This document shows positions 1 to 6,225 of a stretch of DNA of 8,623 nt, piece after piece. The notes below the pieces were generated by a model that was given only the letters and a program-made list of their open reading frames with translations, made no database searches and was not told the origin of the DNA. Position numbers and translations under genes: made by a program. Origin of the DNA: Clostridia bacterium (GTDB taxonomy: Bacteria; Bacillota; Clostridia; Oscillospirales; Acutalibacteraceae); assembly GCA_900755995.1 (NCBI GenBank), contig CAAEIM010000139.1:1-8623 (forward strand), given 5' to 3'. The first letter of the stretch is position 1. Each line of letters begins with the position of its first letter.

Positions 1-459
1 CAGACCTCCGAAAAGTCCCATACTTGCGAGTCCCATAATAATGCCGGCAAGCAGAACGCCGAGCATAACTGCAATTACGCTTGACTTAAAGTCCATATCG
101 AGCATACTTGCCGCAAGCGTACCCGTCCAGGCACCTGTGCCGGGGAGGGGAATACCTACGAAAAGCAGGAGCGCAAAGAAAAGTCCTTTGCCGGCTTTTG
201 CCTGTAGCTTTTTGCCGCCCTTTTCGCCTTTTTCAAGACAGAATCTAAAAAATTTGCCGATGAATTTTTTATCGCTGCCCCATACAAGCACTTTTCTTGC
301 AAAGAAATATATGAACGGAACAGGGAGCATATTGCCTAAGATAGCAAGGACATATACCCAGAATAAATTTAGCTGCATTCCAACGCCGAAAGGAACAGCA
401 CCTCTAAGCTCAATAAGAGGAACCATAGATATTAAAAATACTAAGATATAATTTAACAA
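1..459 (-). CDS. COG2426 / small multi-drug export family membrane protein, 3' end outside the window
   Basis: Partial gene: 153 codons are visible and the reading frame is still open at the left edge, so the C-terminus is missing. The start is a TTG at 459, chosen because it lies 7 nt after GGAAGGAG; no ATG in this frame is as well placed. Near the N-terminus (residues 13-29) is a VPLIELRGAVPFGVGMQ stretch, and around residues 102-111 a GIPLPGTGAW stretch. Both are hallmarks I know from the Sm_multidrug_ex family (PF06695, COG2426). Hydrophobic segments lie at about residues 3-13, 32-53, 93-110 and 128-150, with a basic loop (64-91) between the second and third. The family is a small integral membrane protein; the 'drug export' name is historical and I know of no firm substrate. 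It is divergent from the vanZ-like gene and has its own promoter. The family call is fairly sure, the function is not. Confidence 0.85.
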   Translation of the reverse strand, partial: MLNYILVFLISMVPLIELRGAVPFGVGMQLNLFWVYVLAILGNMLPVPFIYFFARKVLVWGSDKKFIGKFFRFCLEKGEKGGKKLQAKAGKGLFFALLLFVGIPLPGTGAWTGTLAASMLDMDFKSSVIAVMLGVLLAGIIMGLASMGLFGGL

Positions 460-492
460 AACAATACTCCTTCCAATTATAATCACTAAATT

Positions 493-521
493 AGTATAAC
501 AGATATGGTGTTTTATTGCAA
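493..521 (-). promoter_or_regulatory. Sigma-A-type promoter for the COG2426 gene
   Basis: On the minus strand, TTGCAA (521-516) and TATACT (498-493) are separated by exactly 17 bp. The -10 is preceded by TG one base upstream (TGTTATACT), which is an extended -10 element. Transcription would start near 486, giving a leader of about 27 nt that carries the GGAAGGAG ribosome binding site before the TTG at 459. This is a sequence match only. Confidence 0.65.
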
Positions 522-603
522 TTAAATTTTTATATAAAAAATAACTGCTTTTTGATTTCTTTTTTACATACAGTTAAAACATAGCCGAACTGCCGCCGGC
601 TGA

Positions 604-632
604 TTGACATATTGTGTAGTATTGTGTAGAAT
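604..632 (+). promoter_or_regulatory. Near-consensus sigma-A promoter for the vanZ-like/MATE operon
   Basis: TTGACA (604-609), a 17-bp spacer and TAGAAT (627-632) match the vegetative consensus at 11 of 12 positions. The spacer and -10 contain a 10-bp-period direct repeat, ATTGTGTAG at 611-619 and again at 621-629. Transcription would start near 639, only about 10 nt before the ATG at 649. The in-frame TTG at 604 is the -35 box itself and so cannot be the gene start. Confidence 0.75.
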
Positions 633-648
633 AATACAAGGTGATTCA

Positions 649-1134
649 ATGAAAACATATAGCTGCAATATAAAGGTTAAGGTCTTATTAATAATACTTA
701 CGGCGGTGGCTGTGCTCTCCGCTTTTATACATTCATCTATGCCAGGCAATGTTTCGGAGGATGAAAGCGGAAGCGTCTTATTGCTTTTGCAAAGAATAAT
801 TGATTTTTTAGGCATAAATGTTGAAATTACCGAGTATGCAGTGCGGAAAACGGCGCATTTTTGCGAGTACACCGTAATTGGCGCAATGATGATGTCGTGC
901 GCATTTTCTTTTAATAAGCTCAAGCCGTATAAATATAGTATTAATCTGATGTTTTGCGGGCTTTTAACTGCAGTATGCGATGAAACAATCCAGCTCGGCG
1001 TTGACGGCAGAGCCGGAATGGTTACCGATGTACTGCTTGATTTTTCTGGTGTTATTTTCGGTATGCTTATAATGCTTGCGGTATTTTTAATATACGGAAA
1101 ACGCTTTAGAAGTAAGAATAAGGAAAAAGAATAA
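649..1134 (+). CDS. VanZ-like family membrane protein
   Basis: This is a 161-residue membrane protein of the VanZ-like family (PF04892). Two family signatures are visible: RKTAHFCEY at residues 66-74, and DETIQLGVDGRAGMVTDVLLD at about 111-131 followed by G134 and G138 in the last membrane segment. Four hydrophobic segments lie at about residues 10-28, 74-88, 97-110 and 128-150, with a polar loop at 29-62 and a very basic tail (KRFRSKNKEKE). The ATG at 649 follows AAGGTGA (638-644). The frame stays open upstream to a TTG at 604, but that is the promoter -35 and is rejected as a start. VanZ itself gives low-level teicoplanin resistance; most relatives are unassigned envelope proteins, and there are no vanHAX genes here. 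The MATE gene follows after 21 nt, so the two are probably cotranscribed. Confidence 0.88.
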   Translation: MKTYSCNIKVKVLLIILTAVAVLSAFIHSSMPGNVSEDESGSVLLLLQRIIDFLGINVEITEYAVRKTAHFCEYTVIGAMMMSCAFSFNKLKPYKYSINLMFCGLLTAVCDETIQLGVDGRAGMVTDVLLDFSGVIFGMLIMLAVFLIYGKRFRSKNKEKE

Positions 1135-1155
1135 ACGGAAAGGATATTGGAATGA

Positions 1156-2508
1156 ATGGAAAACATTAAGGAAAACAAAATGGGCACAATGCCTATGACA
1201 AAGCTGATACTGAGTATGTCGCTTCCCGCTATATTTTCAATGACGATTATGGCTATGTACAATGTTGTTGACAGTGTATTTATCGGTCAGTACAGTCAGG
1301 AGGGACTCAACGCTACCTCCCTTGCATATCCGTTACAGATGCTGCTCATTGCAGTTGCTGTGGGAACAGGCGTAGGCATAAATTCACTTGTTTCAAGACG
1401 GCTCGGTGAAAATAATATTAACGAGGCAAATGAAGTCGCCACTCACGGAATACTGCTAAGCTTTTTTAGCTATGCAATATTTCTTGTGCTCGGTCTTGCA
1501 ATTTCAAGGCCGTTTATGATGCTTTATTCATCAAACGAAAAAATCATTGAGTACGGCACTCAGTATCTTACGGTTGTGCTCTGCTTTTCGCTTTTTTCAA
1601 TAATTCAGGTTACTATTGAAAAAACCTTACAGGCAACGGGCAATATGATTTATCCAATGCTGTTTCAGCTTACGGGTGCGGTGGTGAATCTGATTTGCGA
1701 TCCGCTTTTAATTTTTGGCATAGGGCCTTTTCCTGAGCTGGGAGTTATGGGGGCGGCTGTCGCAACAGTATTCGGTCAGTTCTGCGGAATGCTTTTTGCG
1801 GTACTTATAATCATATTTAAATCGCACATTATCAAGATTTCTTTTAAAAATTTCAAGTTTAATTTTAATACCGTAAAGAATATATATGCAGTCGGCTTTC
1901 CGTCAATAATTATGCAGTCAATCGGTTCGGTTATGATAGTAGGACTCAACGGAATCCTTGCCGCTTCCGAGGCTTCGGTAACGGTTCTCGGAGTGTATTA
2001 CAAATTGCAGAGCTTTGTGTTTATGCCTTGCTTCGGACTTAATCAGGGCGTTATGCCGATTATCGGTTATAACTACGGTGCAGGTAATTACAAGCGTATG
2101 TATTCGGCGCTCAAGCGTGGTATTATAATAGCTGTAATTATTATGACTCTCGGCGTGATTGCAATGTGGACAATCCCAGAGCTGCTTATATCTATGTTCG
2201 GCGGTACTGAGGAGCTGATGAATATCGGCGTGCCTGCATTCAGAATAATAAGCACCTGCTTTATTCCTGCGGCGGTCGGCATACTTTTTACCGCATTTTT
2301 TCAGGCTACAGGCAAGGGTATCAGAAGTCTTATTATGTCGGTTGCCCGTCAGCTCGTCTTAATTTTGCCGCTCGCTTATGTTTTCTCCAAGCTTATAGGT
2401 CTTTCAAGCGTATGGTACGCTTTTCCGATTGCAGAAATAGGTTCACTCCTTATTGCCGTTTTATTCTTTGTAAATCTTGCAAAGGGTGAATTTAAAGTGA
2501 AAGGTTAA
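1156..2508 (+). CDS. MATE family efflux transporter
   Basis: This 450-residue multi-pass membrane protein has a typical MATE (MatE, PF01554) length. The N-terminus is the common clostridial form KMGTMPMTKLILSMSLPAIF (residues 8-27), followed by a MYNVVDSVFIGQ segment, then VGTGVGINSLVSRRLGE at 69-85. The second half repeats this design with NQGVMPIIGYNYGAGN at 296-311. About 12 membrane segments in two bundles are expected. MATE proteins expel cationic or organic compounds in exchange for Na+ or H+; the substrate cannot be read from the sequence. The start at 1156 is preceded by GAAAGGA at a long spacing (about 11 nt). An ATG at 1180 (residue 9) with AAGGA 7 nt upstream is a real alternative. 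The ATG at 1152 is out of frame and stops after five codons. The gene follows the vanZ-like gene by 21 nt, probably in one operon. Confidence 0.93.
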   Translation: MENIKENKMGTMPMTKLILSMSLPAIFSMTIMAMYNVVDSVFIGQYSQEGLNATSLAYPLQMLLIAVAVGTGVGINSLVSRRLGENNINEANEVATHGILLSFFSYAIFLVLGLAISRPFMMLYSSNEKIIEYGTQYLTVVLCFSLFSIIQVTIEKTLQATGNMIYPMLFQLTGAVVNLICDPLLIFGIGPFPELGVMGAAVATVFGQFCGMLFAVLIIIFKSHIIKISFKNFKFNFNTVKNIYAVGFPSIIMQSIGSVMIVGLNGILAASEASVTVLGVYYKLQSFVFMPCFGLNQGVMPIIGYNYGAGNYKRMYSALKRGIIIAVIIMTLGVIAMWTIPELLISMFGGTEELMNIGVPAFRIISTCFIPAAVGILFTAFFQATGKGIRSLIMSVARQLVLILPLAYVFSKLIGLSSVWYAFPIAEIGSLLIAVLFFVNLAKGEFKVKG

Positions 2509-2514
2509 TTTTGT

Positions 2515-2553
2515 CCGCCTCAGTGCATATATTGCATTGAGGTGGTTGTTTTG
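2515..2553 (+). promoter_or_regulatory. 13-bp RNA hairpin burying the SD of the next gene; terminator-like U-tract
   Basis: Positions 2515-2527 pair with 2533-2545 around a 5-nt loop (TATAT), giving a continuous 13-bp stem with two G-U pairs. The 3' arm contains the whole Shine-Dalgarno sequence GAGGTGG (2539-2545) of the gene starting at 2551. The stem is followed at once by TTGTTTTG (2546-2553), so it also resembles an intrinsic terminator for the vanZ-like/MATE operon. It begins 6 nt after the MATE stop codon, so a ribosome finishing MATE could open it. Pairing is read directly; which role it plays is inference. Confidence 0.6.
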
Positions 2554-2913
2554 ACTGAAGAAAAAAACACAAATGAAATTACATACGACGACGGCTGGCA
2601 GAATGTATCATATCCGGAGTATTCAGCTGCTGTTGAGGATGAAGAAAGAGAAAAAGATGATGACGAAAACTTACTGCCGCCAAAAGCGCCCTTAAAACCT
2701 CATAAAACTCAGATTCTTGTGACTGTACAGCTTGTTATCTGCGTAATAATTGCAATAGCGGCGCTTCTGATAAAAGCCGTCGGCGGAGATTTTTATAAAT
2801 CCGTAAGAGAATGGTATTATACAGAGCTTAACAAGTCGATTATTGCGGAGAGCAACGGTGACGGTTACAGTCTGGACGAGATTTTCGGCACGGCGTCGGA
2901 CGATGAAGTTTAA
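2551..2913 (+). CDS. Small acidic single-pass membrane protein in the spoIVFA position
   Basis: I do not recognise this 120-residue protein as a named family. It has a cytosolic-looking N-terminus (residues 2-53) rich in acid, including EDEEREKDDDE (29-39), then a proline/lysine linker, one clear membrane segment (about 55-75), and a short C-terminal part (76-120) with GGDFYKSVREWYY at 78-90 and an acidic end. There is no signal peptidase site or catalytic motif. The TTG at 2551 is chosen because GAGGTG (2539-2544) ends 6 nt before it; the GTG at 2542 would lie inside that ribosome binding site. The gene overlaps the SpoIVFB-like protease gene by 11 nt. In clostridia the gene there is usually SpoIVFA, an N-terminal anchor plus a LytM/M23 domain. 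This protein could be a SpoIVFA reduced to its anchor, or an unrelated partner. Good confidence that it is a gene, low on function. Confidence 0.72.
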   Translation: MTEEKNTNEITYDDGWQNVSYPEYSAAVEDEEREKDDDENLLPPKAPLKPHKTQILVTVQLVICVIIAIAALLIKAVGGDFYKSVREWYYTELNKSIIAESNGDGYSLDEIFGTASDDEV

Positions 2914-3511
2914 AATATTTAATATAAAATTCTGCATTTCTTACACACTTCTTTGTCTGCTTGCCGTCTGTATAATTTTAGATATTTTCAGCGGATTTTT
3001 AATGTGCTGCTTTGCTGTAATTATTCACGAGTCAGGGCATTTGATTATGATGATGTTTTTTGGCTGCAAACCAAAGAAAATTACGATTTCTCTTTTTGAT
3101 ATAGCCATAAATGACGAAAGCCGACAGCAGAGAAGTGATTTGCAGAATTTTTTTATAATTTTTTTCGGGCCTTTTGCTAATTTCATTTGTTTTATTCTGC
3201 TTTTTCTGCTATACTTATGTGGTGGAGCAGATTTTTTGAAATTTGCTTATGTCAACCTTTCTTTGTGCCTGCTGAATATGCTGCCTGTAATGTCCTTTGA
3301 CGGAGGACAGCTGTTGTATATTTTGTTGAGCCGCAGGTTTGGATGTCAGACTGGAGAAAGAGCATTAAATATAATAACCTTTATCACCGTATTTCCGGTA
3401 GCAGTGTTGGGATTTATAATTCTTTTTAATTCAAATTATAATTTCTCACTGCTGTTTGTATGCGGATATATTATACTTTCATTAGTTTTAAAAAATAACA
3501 GGTATTTCTGA
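2903..3511 (+). CDS. Site-2 protease family M50B membrane metalloprotease, SpoIVFB-like
   Basis: This 202-residue polytopic membrane protein has the complete S2P signature: HESGH at residues 42-46 (zinc ligands H42 and H46, catalytic E43), GPFAN at 89-93, and NMLPVMSFDGG at 125-135, where D133 should be the third zinc ligand. The spacing matches B. subtilis SpoIVFB (H43/E44/H47 and D137), which cleaves pro-sigma-K in the mother cell. Unlike B. subtilis SpoIVFB (288 residues) it ends after two more membrane segments and has no C-terminal CBS domain. The start is the ATG at 2903: the frame is open further upstream but only through the previous gene, and MKFKIFNIKF then leads straight into the first membrane segment. 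The local ribosome binding site is weak, so the 11-nt overlap suggests translational coupling to the gene before. Whether it acts on pro-sigma-K or another substrate is inference. Confidence 0.88.
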   Translation: MKFKIFNIKFCISYTLLCLLAVCIILDIFSGFLMCCFAVIIHESGHLIMMMFFGCKPKKITISLFDIAINDESRQQRSDLQNFFIIFFGPFANFICFILLFLLYLCGGADFLKFAYVNLSLCLLNMLPVMSFDGGQLLYILLSRRFGCQTGERALNIITFITVFPVAVLGFIILFNSNYNFSLLFVCGYIILSLVLKNNRYF

Positions 3512-3524
3512 CGGAGGTAATACA

Positions 3525-5381
3525 ATGGTCAGCAAGGAAGTTGAAAAGCTCCTGCTTAAGGTTCAGAAGCCGGGCAGATATGTGGGCGGAGAGCTTAACG
3601 CAGTAGTGAAAAATAAAAAGGATATTGACGTGAGGTTTGCTTTTTGCTTTCCCGATACCTACGAGGTGGGAATGTCGCACCTCGGTATGAAAATTCTCTA
3701 CAGTCAGTTTAACTCGGTTCCGTATATTTGGTGCGAAAGGGTTTTTGCGCCGTGGATAGATATGGAGGAGGAAATGATTAAGAATAATATTCCTCTCTAT
3801 GCCCTTGAAAGCGGAGATCCGGTGTCTGAATTTGACTTTATAGGCTTTACCTTGCAATATGAGCTGAGCTTTACAAATGTGCTTAATATGCTTAAGCTTT
3901 CAGGCGTGCCGATAAAATCTGCTGACCGCTGCGGATTGAAGCAGATTGTTGTTGCAGGAGGCCCTTGTGCCTGCAATGCCGAGCCGATTGCCGACTTTAT
4001 AGACCTTTTCTTTATCGGTGAGGGTGAAGAGGTTGACCTTGAGGTTATGCAGCTGTATAGAAAATGCAGGGACGAGGGAAAATCAAGAGAAGAGTTTTTA
4101 ATTGAGTGCGCTCAGATTGAGGGTGTGTATGTCCCCTCGCTCTATGACGTGGAATACAACGCTGACGGCACAATAAGCCGCTATATTCCTAAGCATAACG
4201 CTCCTGCCGTTATTCACAAGCGCCTTATGAAAAATATGGACGAAAGCTTTTATCCCGACAATTTTGTTGTTCCGTCCGTTGAAATTGTTCATGATAGGGC
4301 GGTGCAGGAGATTTTCCGAGGCTGTATCAGAGGCTGCCGCTTTTGTCAGGCAGGCTTTATTTACCGTCCGGTAAGGGAAAAATCTCCCGATGTAATCAAT
4401 AAGCAGTGCAGAGCATTGTGTGAAAATACAGGCTATGACGAGGTTTCGCTTTCGTCACTCAGCTCAAGCGACTATTCACAGATAGTTCCTCTGCTTGATA
4501 AGCTCACAGAGTGGAGCAAGGACGAAAAGGTAAGCATTTCTCTGCCGTCCTTACGAGTTGACGGTTTTACCGACGACATTATGAATAAAATTAAAACCGT
4601 GCGCAAGAGCGGACTTACCTTTGCACCCGAGGCGGGAAGTCAGCGTTTGCGTGATGTAATAAATAAAAATGTTCAGTACGATGAGCTTATGCAGACCTGC
4701 GCCACAGCTTTTGCGGGCGGCTGGACTACCGTTAAGCTCTACTTTATGATTGGTTTGCCTACAGAAACAATGGACGATGTAAAGGCTATTGCGGATTTGG
4801 GACAGGCTGTGGTTGACACCTACTACAAATGCCCCTCAAAGCCTAAGGGCAAGTCGGTAAGGGTGACCGTTTCTGCGTCATCATTTGTGCCAAAGCCTTT
4901 TACCCCGTTCCAGTGGGAGCCGCAGGACACAATTCCTGTACTCCACAAAAAGCAGGAGCATATCAAGGAGTCTATCACAACCCGTAAAATTCAGTTTAAT
5001 TACCACGATGCCGATACAAGCTATCTTGAAGCCGTGTTTGCCCGTGGCGACAGAAAGCTCTGTAAGGCTATGGAGCTTGCCTGTGAAAGAGGCTTCCATT
5101 TTGACGGCTGGAACGATTGCTTTGATTTGCAGAAATGGCTCGATATTTTTGAGGAATGTGGAATTGACCCTGCATTTTATGCAAACCGCAGGCGTTCGTT
5201 TGATGAGGTTCTGCCATGGGACCACATTGATTACGGGGTAACAAAGGAATACCTCATCAAGGAATGTAAGAAAGCATATGAGGATACAACCACACCGCAT
5301 TGCCGACTGAAATGCAATAACTGCGGTGCAGCAAAATACGGGGAGGGTGTCTGCTTTGAAAAACGCAAGAGTATGGTTTAA
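3525..5381 (+). CDS. TIGR03960 family B12-binding-like radical SAM protein
   Basis: This 618-residue protein begins with a cobalamin-binding-like region (about residues 30-180, with FPDTYEVGMSHLGM and a GGPCACNAEP turn) and continues with a radical SAM barrel. The [4Fe-4S] cysteines are C267-x3-C271-x2-C274 in CIRGCRFCQAG. The C-terminus carries four more cysteines (C593, C597, C600, C610), which could bind a metal or second cluster. This layout matches TIGR03960. I do not see a B12-ligating DxHxxG motif, so cobalamin binding is doubtful. The family's reaction is not established to my knowledge, but it nearly always travels with TIGR03936, sometimes fused to it, and in clostridia it often lies between spoIVFB and rng/rplU/rpmA. 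The start is secure: ATG at 3525 with GGAGGTAA 6 nt upstream, 13 nt after the protease stop. Confidence 0.92.
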   Translation: MVSKEVEKLLLKVQKPGRYVGGELNAVVKNKKDIDVRFAFCFPDTYEVGMSHLGMKILYSQFNSVPYIWCERVFAPWIDMEEEMIKNNIPLYALESGDPVSEFDFIGFTLQYELSFTNVLNMLKLSGVPIKSADRCGLKQIVVAGGPCACNAEPIADFIDLFFIGEGEEVDLEVMQLYRKCRDEGKSREEFLIECAQIEGVYVPSLYDVEYNADGTISRYIPKHNAPAVIHKRLMKNMDESFYPDNFVVPSVEIVHDRAVQEIFRGCIRGCRFCQAGFIYRPVREKSPDVINKQCRALCENTGYDEVSLSSLSSSDYSQIVPLLDKLTEWSKDEKVSISLPSLRVDGFTDDIMNKIKTVRKSGLTFAPEAGSQRLRDVINKNVQYDELMQTCATAFAGGWTTVKLYFMIGLPTETMDDVKAIADLGQAVVDTYYKCPSKPKGKSVRVTVSASSFVPKPFTPFQWEPQDTIPVLHKKQEHIKESITTRKIQFNYHDADTSYLEAVFARGDRKLCKAMELACERGFHFDGWNDCFDLQKWLDIFEECGIDPAFYANRRRSFDEVLPWDHIDYGVTKEYLIKECKKAYEDTTTPHCRLKCNNCGAAKYGEGVCFEKRKSMV

Positions 5382-6012
5382 AAAGGATAACGAATGTCGC
5401 TATATATCACATCTTGATTTAAACCGCTGTATGCTTAGAGCATTGCACAAGAGCAAAGCGCCGATATGGCATACCGAGGGCTTTAATCCGCACCCGTTTG
5501 CAACATTTCCTCTGCCTTTATCCTTGGGTTTTCGTGGAATAAATGAGTGTATGGATATTAAGCTGGTTGAAGATATTTCTGATAAAGAATTAATAAATAA
5601 TCTTAATTCCTGTCTGCCGCAGGGGATAAGAGTATTTGGCGTTACAGAGCCTATTATGAAAGCAGGAAAAATTGCCTACGCTGAGTTTAATATAAAATTA
5701 AGCTGTGACACTCTAAACTCTCGTCAGATATATACAGCATTAAATGAGCTTTTAAACAGCGAAGAAATAATGATTGAAAAAAAGTCAAAGTCGGGTTATA
5801 AGACCGTTGATTTGAAAAAAAGTATATTTAAGTATGAGTTAATCGAAAAGTTTGACTTTGCAGAGCTTAATATCATTCTTTCGGCAGGCAGTACCGATAA
5901 CGCAAATCCTAATCTGGTTATTGCCGCTTTGCAAAATGCGGTCGGTGCAGAAATATATGCGGACATAACAAGAGAAGATTTATATAATTCCGATATGGAA
6001 TTATTCAGATAA
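5356..6012 (+). CDS. TIGR03936 family protein (DUF2344), partner of the radical SAM protein
   Basis: This 218-residue soluble protein has the DUF2344 N-terminal signature: RYISHLDL at residues 15-22 and EGFNPHP at 41-47, followed by a proline-rich FPLPLSLGF turn. The family always seems linked to TIGR03960; in some bacteria the two form one chain, so this protein probably handles the substrate or acts in the same reaction. The frame is open from a GTG at 5326, with another GTG at 5347, but GGAGGGTG (5342-5349) is an excellent ribosome binding site ending 6 nt before the TTG at 5356. That makes UUG the likely start and gives a 26-nt overlap with the previous gene, so translation is probably coupled. 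No RNase G or L21 gene follows, unlike in many clostridia. Confidence 0.85.
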   Translation: MKNARVWFKKDNECRYISHLDLNRCMLRALHKSKAPIWHTEGFNPHPFATFPLPLSLGFRGINECMDIKLVEDISDKELINNLNSCLPQGIRVFGVTEPIMKAGKIAYAEFNIKLSCDTLNSRQIYTALNELLNSEEIMIEKKSKSGYKTVDLKKSIFKYELIEKFDFAELNIILSAGSTDNANPNLVIAALQNAVGAEIYADITREDLYNSDMELFR

Positions 6013-6110
6013 GGCGGATTTGTACGGAGAGAAAATTCCGTGAAAAATTTGTAAACTTTCACAGATTATTGTAGTTTTATTCATAATTTCATCACAAGAG
6101 TAGACTATTA

Positions 6111-6116
6111 TATAAT
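6111..6116 (+). promoter_or_regulatory. Possible -10 box of the TIGR01212 gene
   Basis: A perfect TATAAT at 6111-6116 has only a weak -35 (TTCATC, 6088-6093) at 17 bp. If used, transcription would start near 6123 and give a leader of about 100 nt that includes the hairpin at 6179-6198. It is the best promoter candidate in the 213-nt gap 6013-6225, in which I see no other gene. Confidence 0.4.
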
Positions 6117-6178
6117 CACAATAAAGTTAATGAGTTGCTTTCATAGATTTTCCTCTTCTAAATTTCTAAATTGCGCGG

Positions 6179-6209
6179 TGACCGACTTATGTCGGTCATT
6201 TTGCATTTT
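6179..6209 (+). terminator. Intrinsic terminator or leader attenuator hairpin
   Basis: TGACCGAC (6179-6186) and GTCGGTCA (6191-6198) form a perfect 8-bp stem with a TTAT loop, followed by TTTTGCATTTT. This is a classical Rho-independent shape and could end the operon finishing at 6012. It lies only 16 nt before the ATG at 6226, with no room for a promoter in between, so transcripts of the next gene must read through it. Confidence 0.7.
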
Positions 6210-6225
6210 ACGGGGAAGTGTAAAT

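Noticed and set aside
41..451. Open frame of 136 codons on the plus strand
   Set aside because: It is antisense to the COG2426 membrane protein, whose minus-strand frame shows clear family motifs, a ribosome binding site and a promoter.
583..601. AGCCG / CGGCT inverted repeat before the vanZ-like promoter as a terminator or operator
   Set aside because: Only 5 bp with a 9-nt loop and no T-tract; such pairs are expected by chance.
604..648. 15-residue N-terminal extension of the VanZ-like protein from a TTG at 604
   Set aside because: The TTG is part of the -35 box and would not be transcribed; the ATG at 649 has its own ribosome binding site.
2526..2533. CATATATT as a sigma-E-type -10 box for the sporulation-like genes
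   Set aside because: It is the loop region of the hairpin and there is no ATA-containing -35 at the right distance (about 2505-2511).
6040..6062. Hairpin GTGAAA / TTTCAC after the TIGR03936 gene as the operon terminator
   Set aside because: Only 6 AT-rich base pairs with an 11-nt loop and no T-tract directly after it.
6130..6225. 32-residue N-terminal extension of the TIGR01212 protein from an ATG at 6130
   Set aside because: No ribosome binding site, it codes through a terminator-like hairpin, and TIGR01212 proteins begin close to the residue encoded at 6226.
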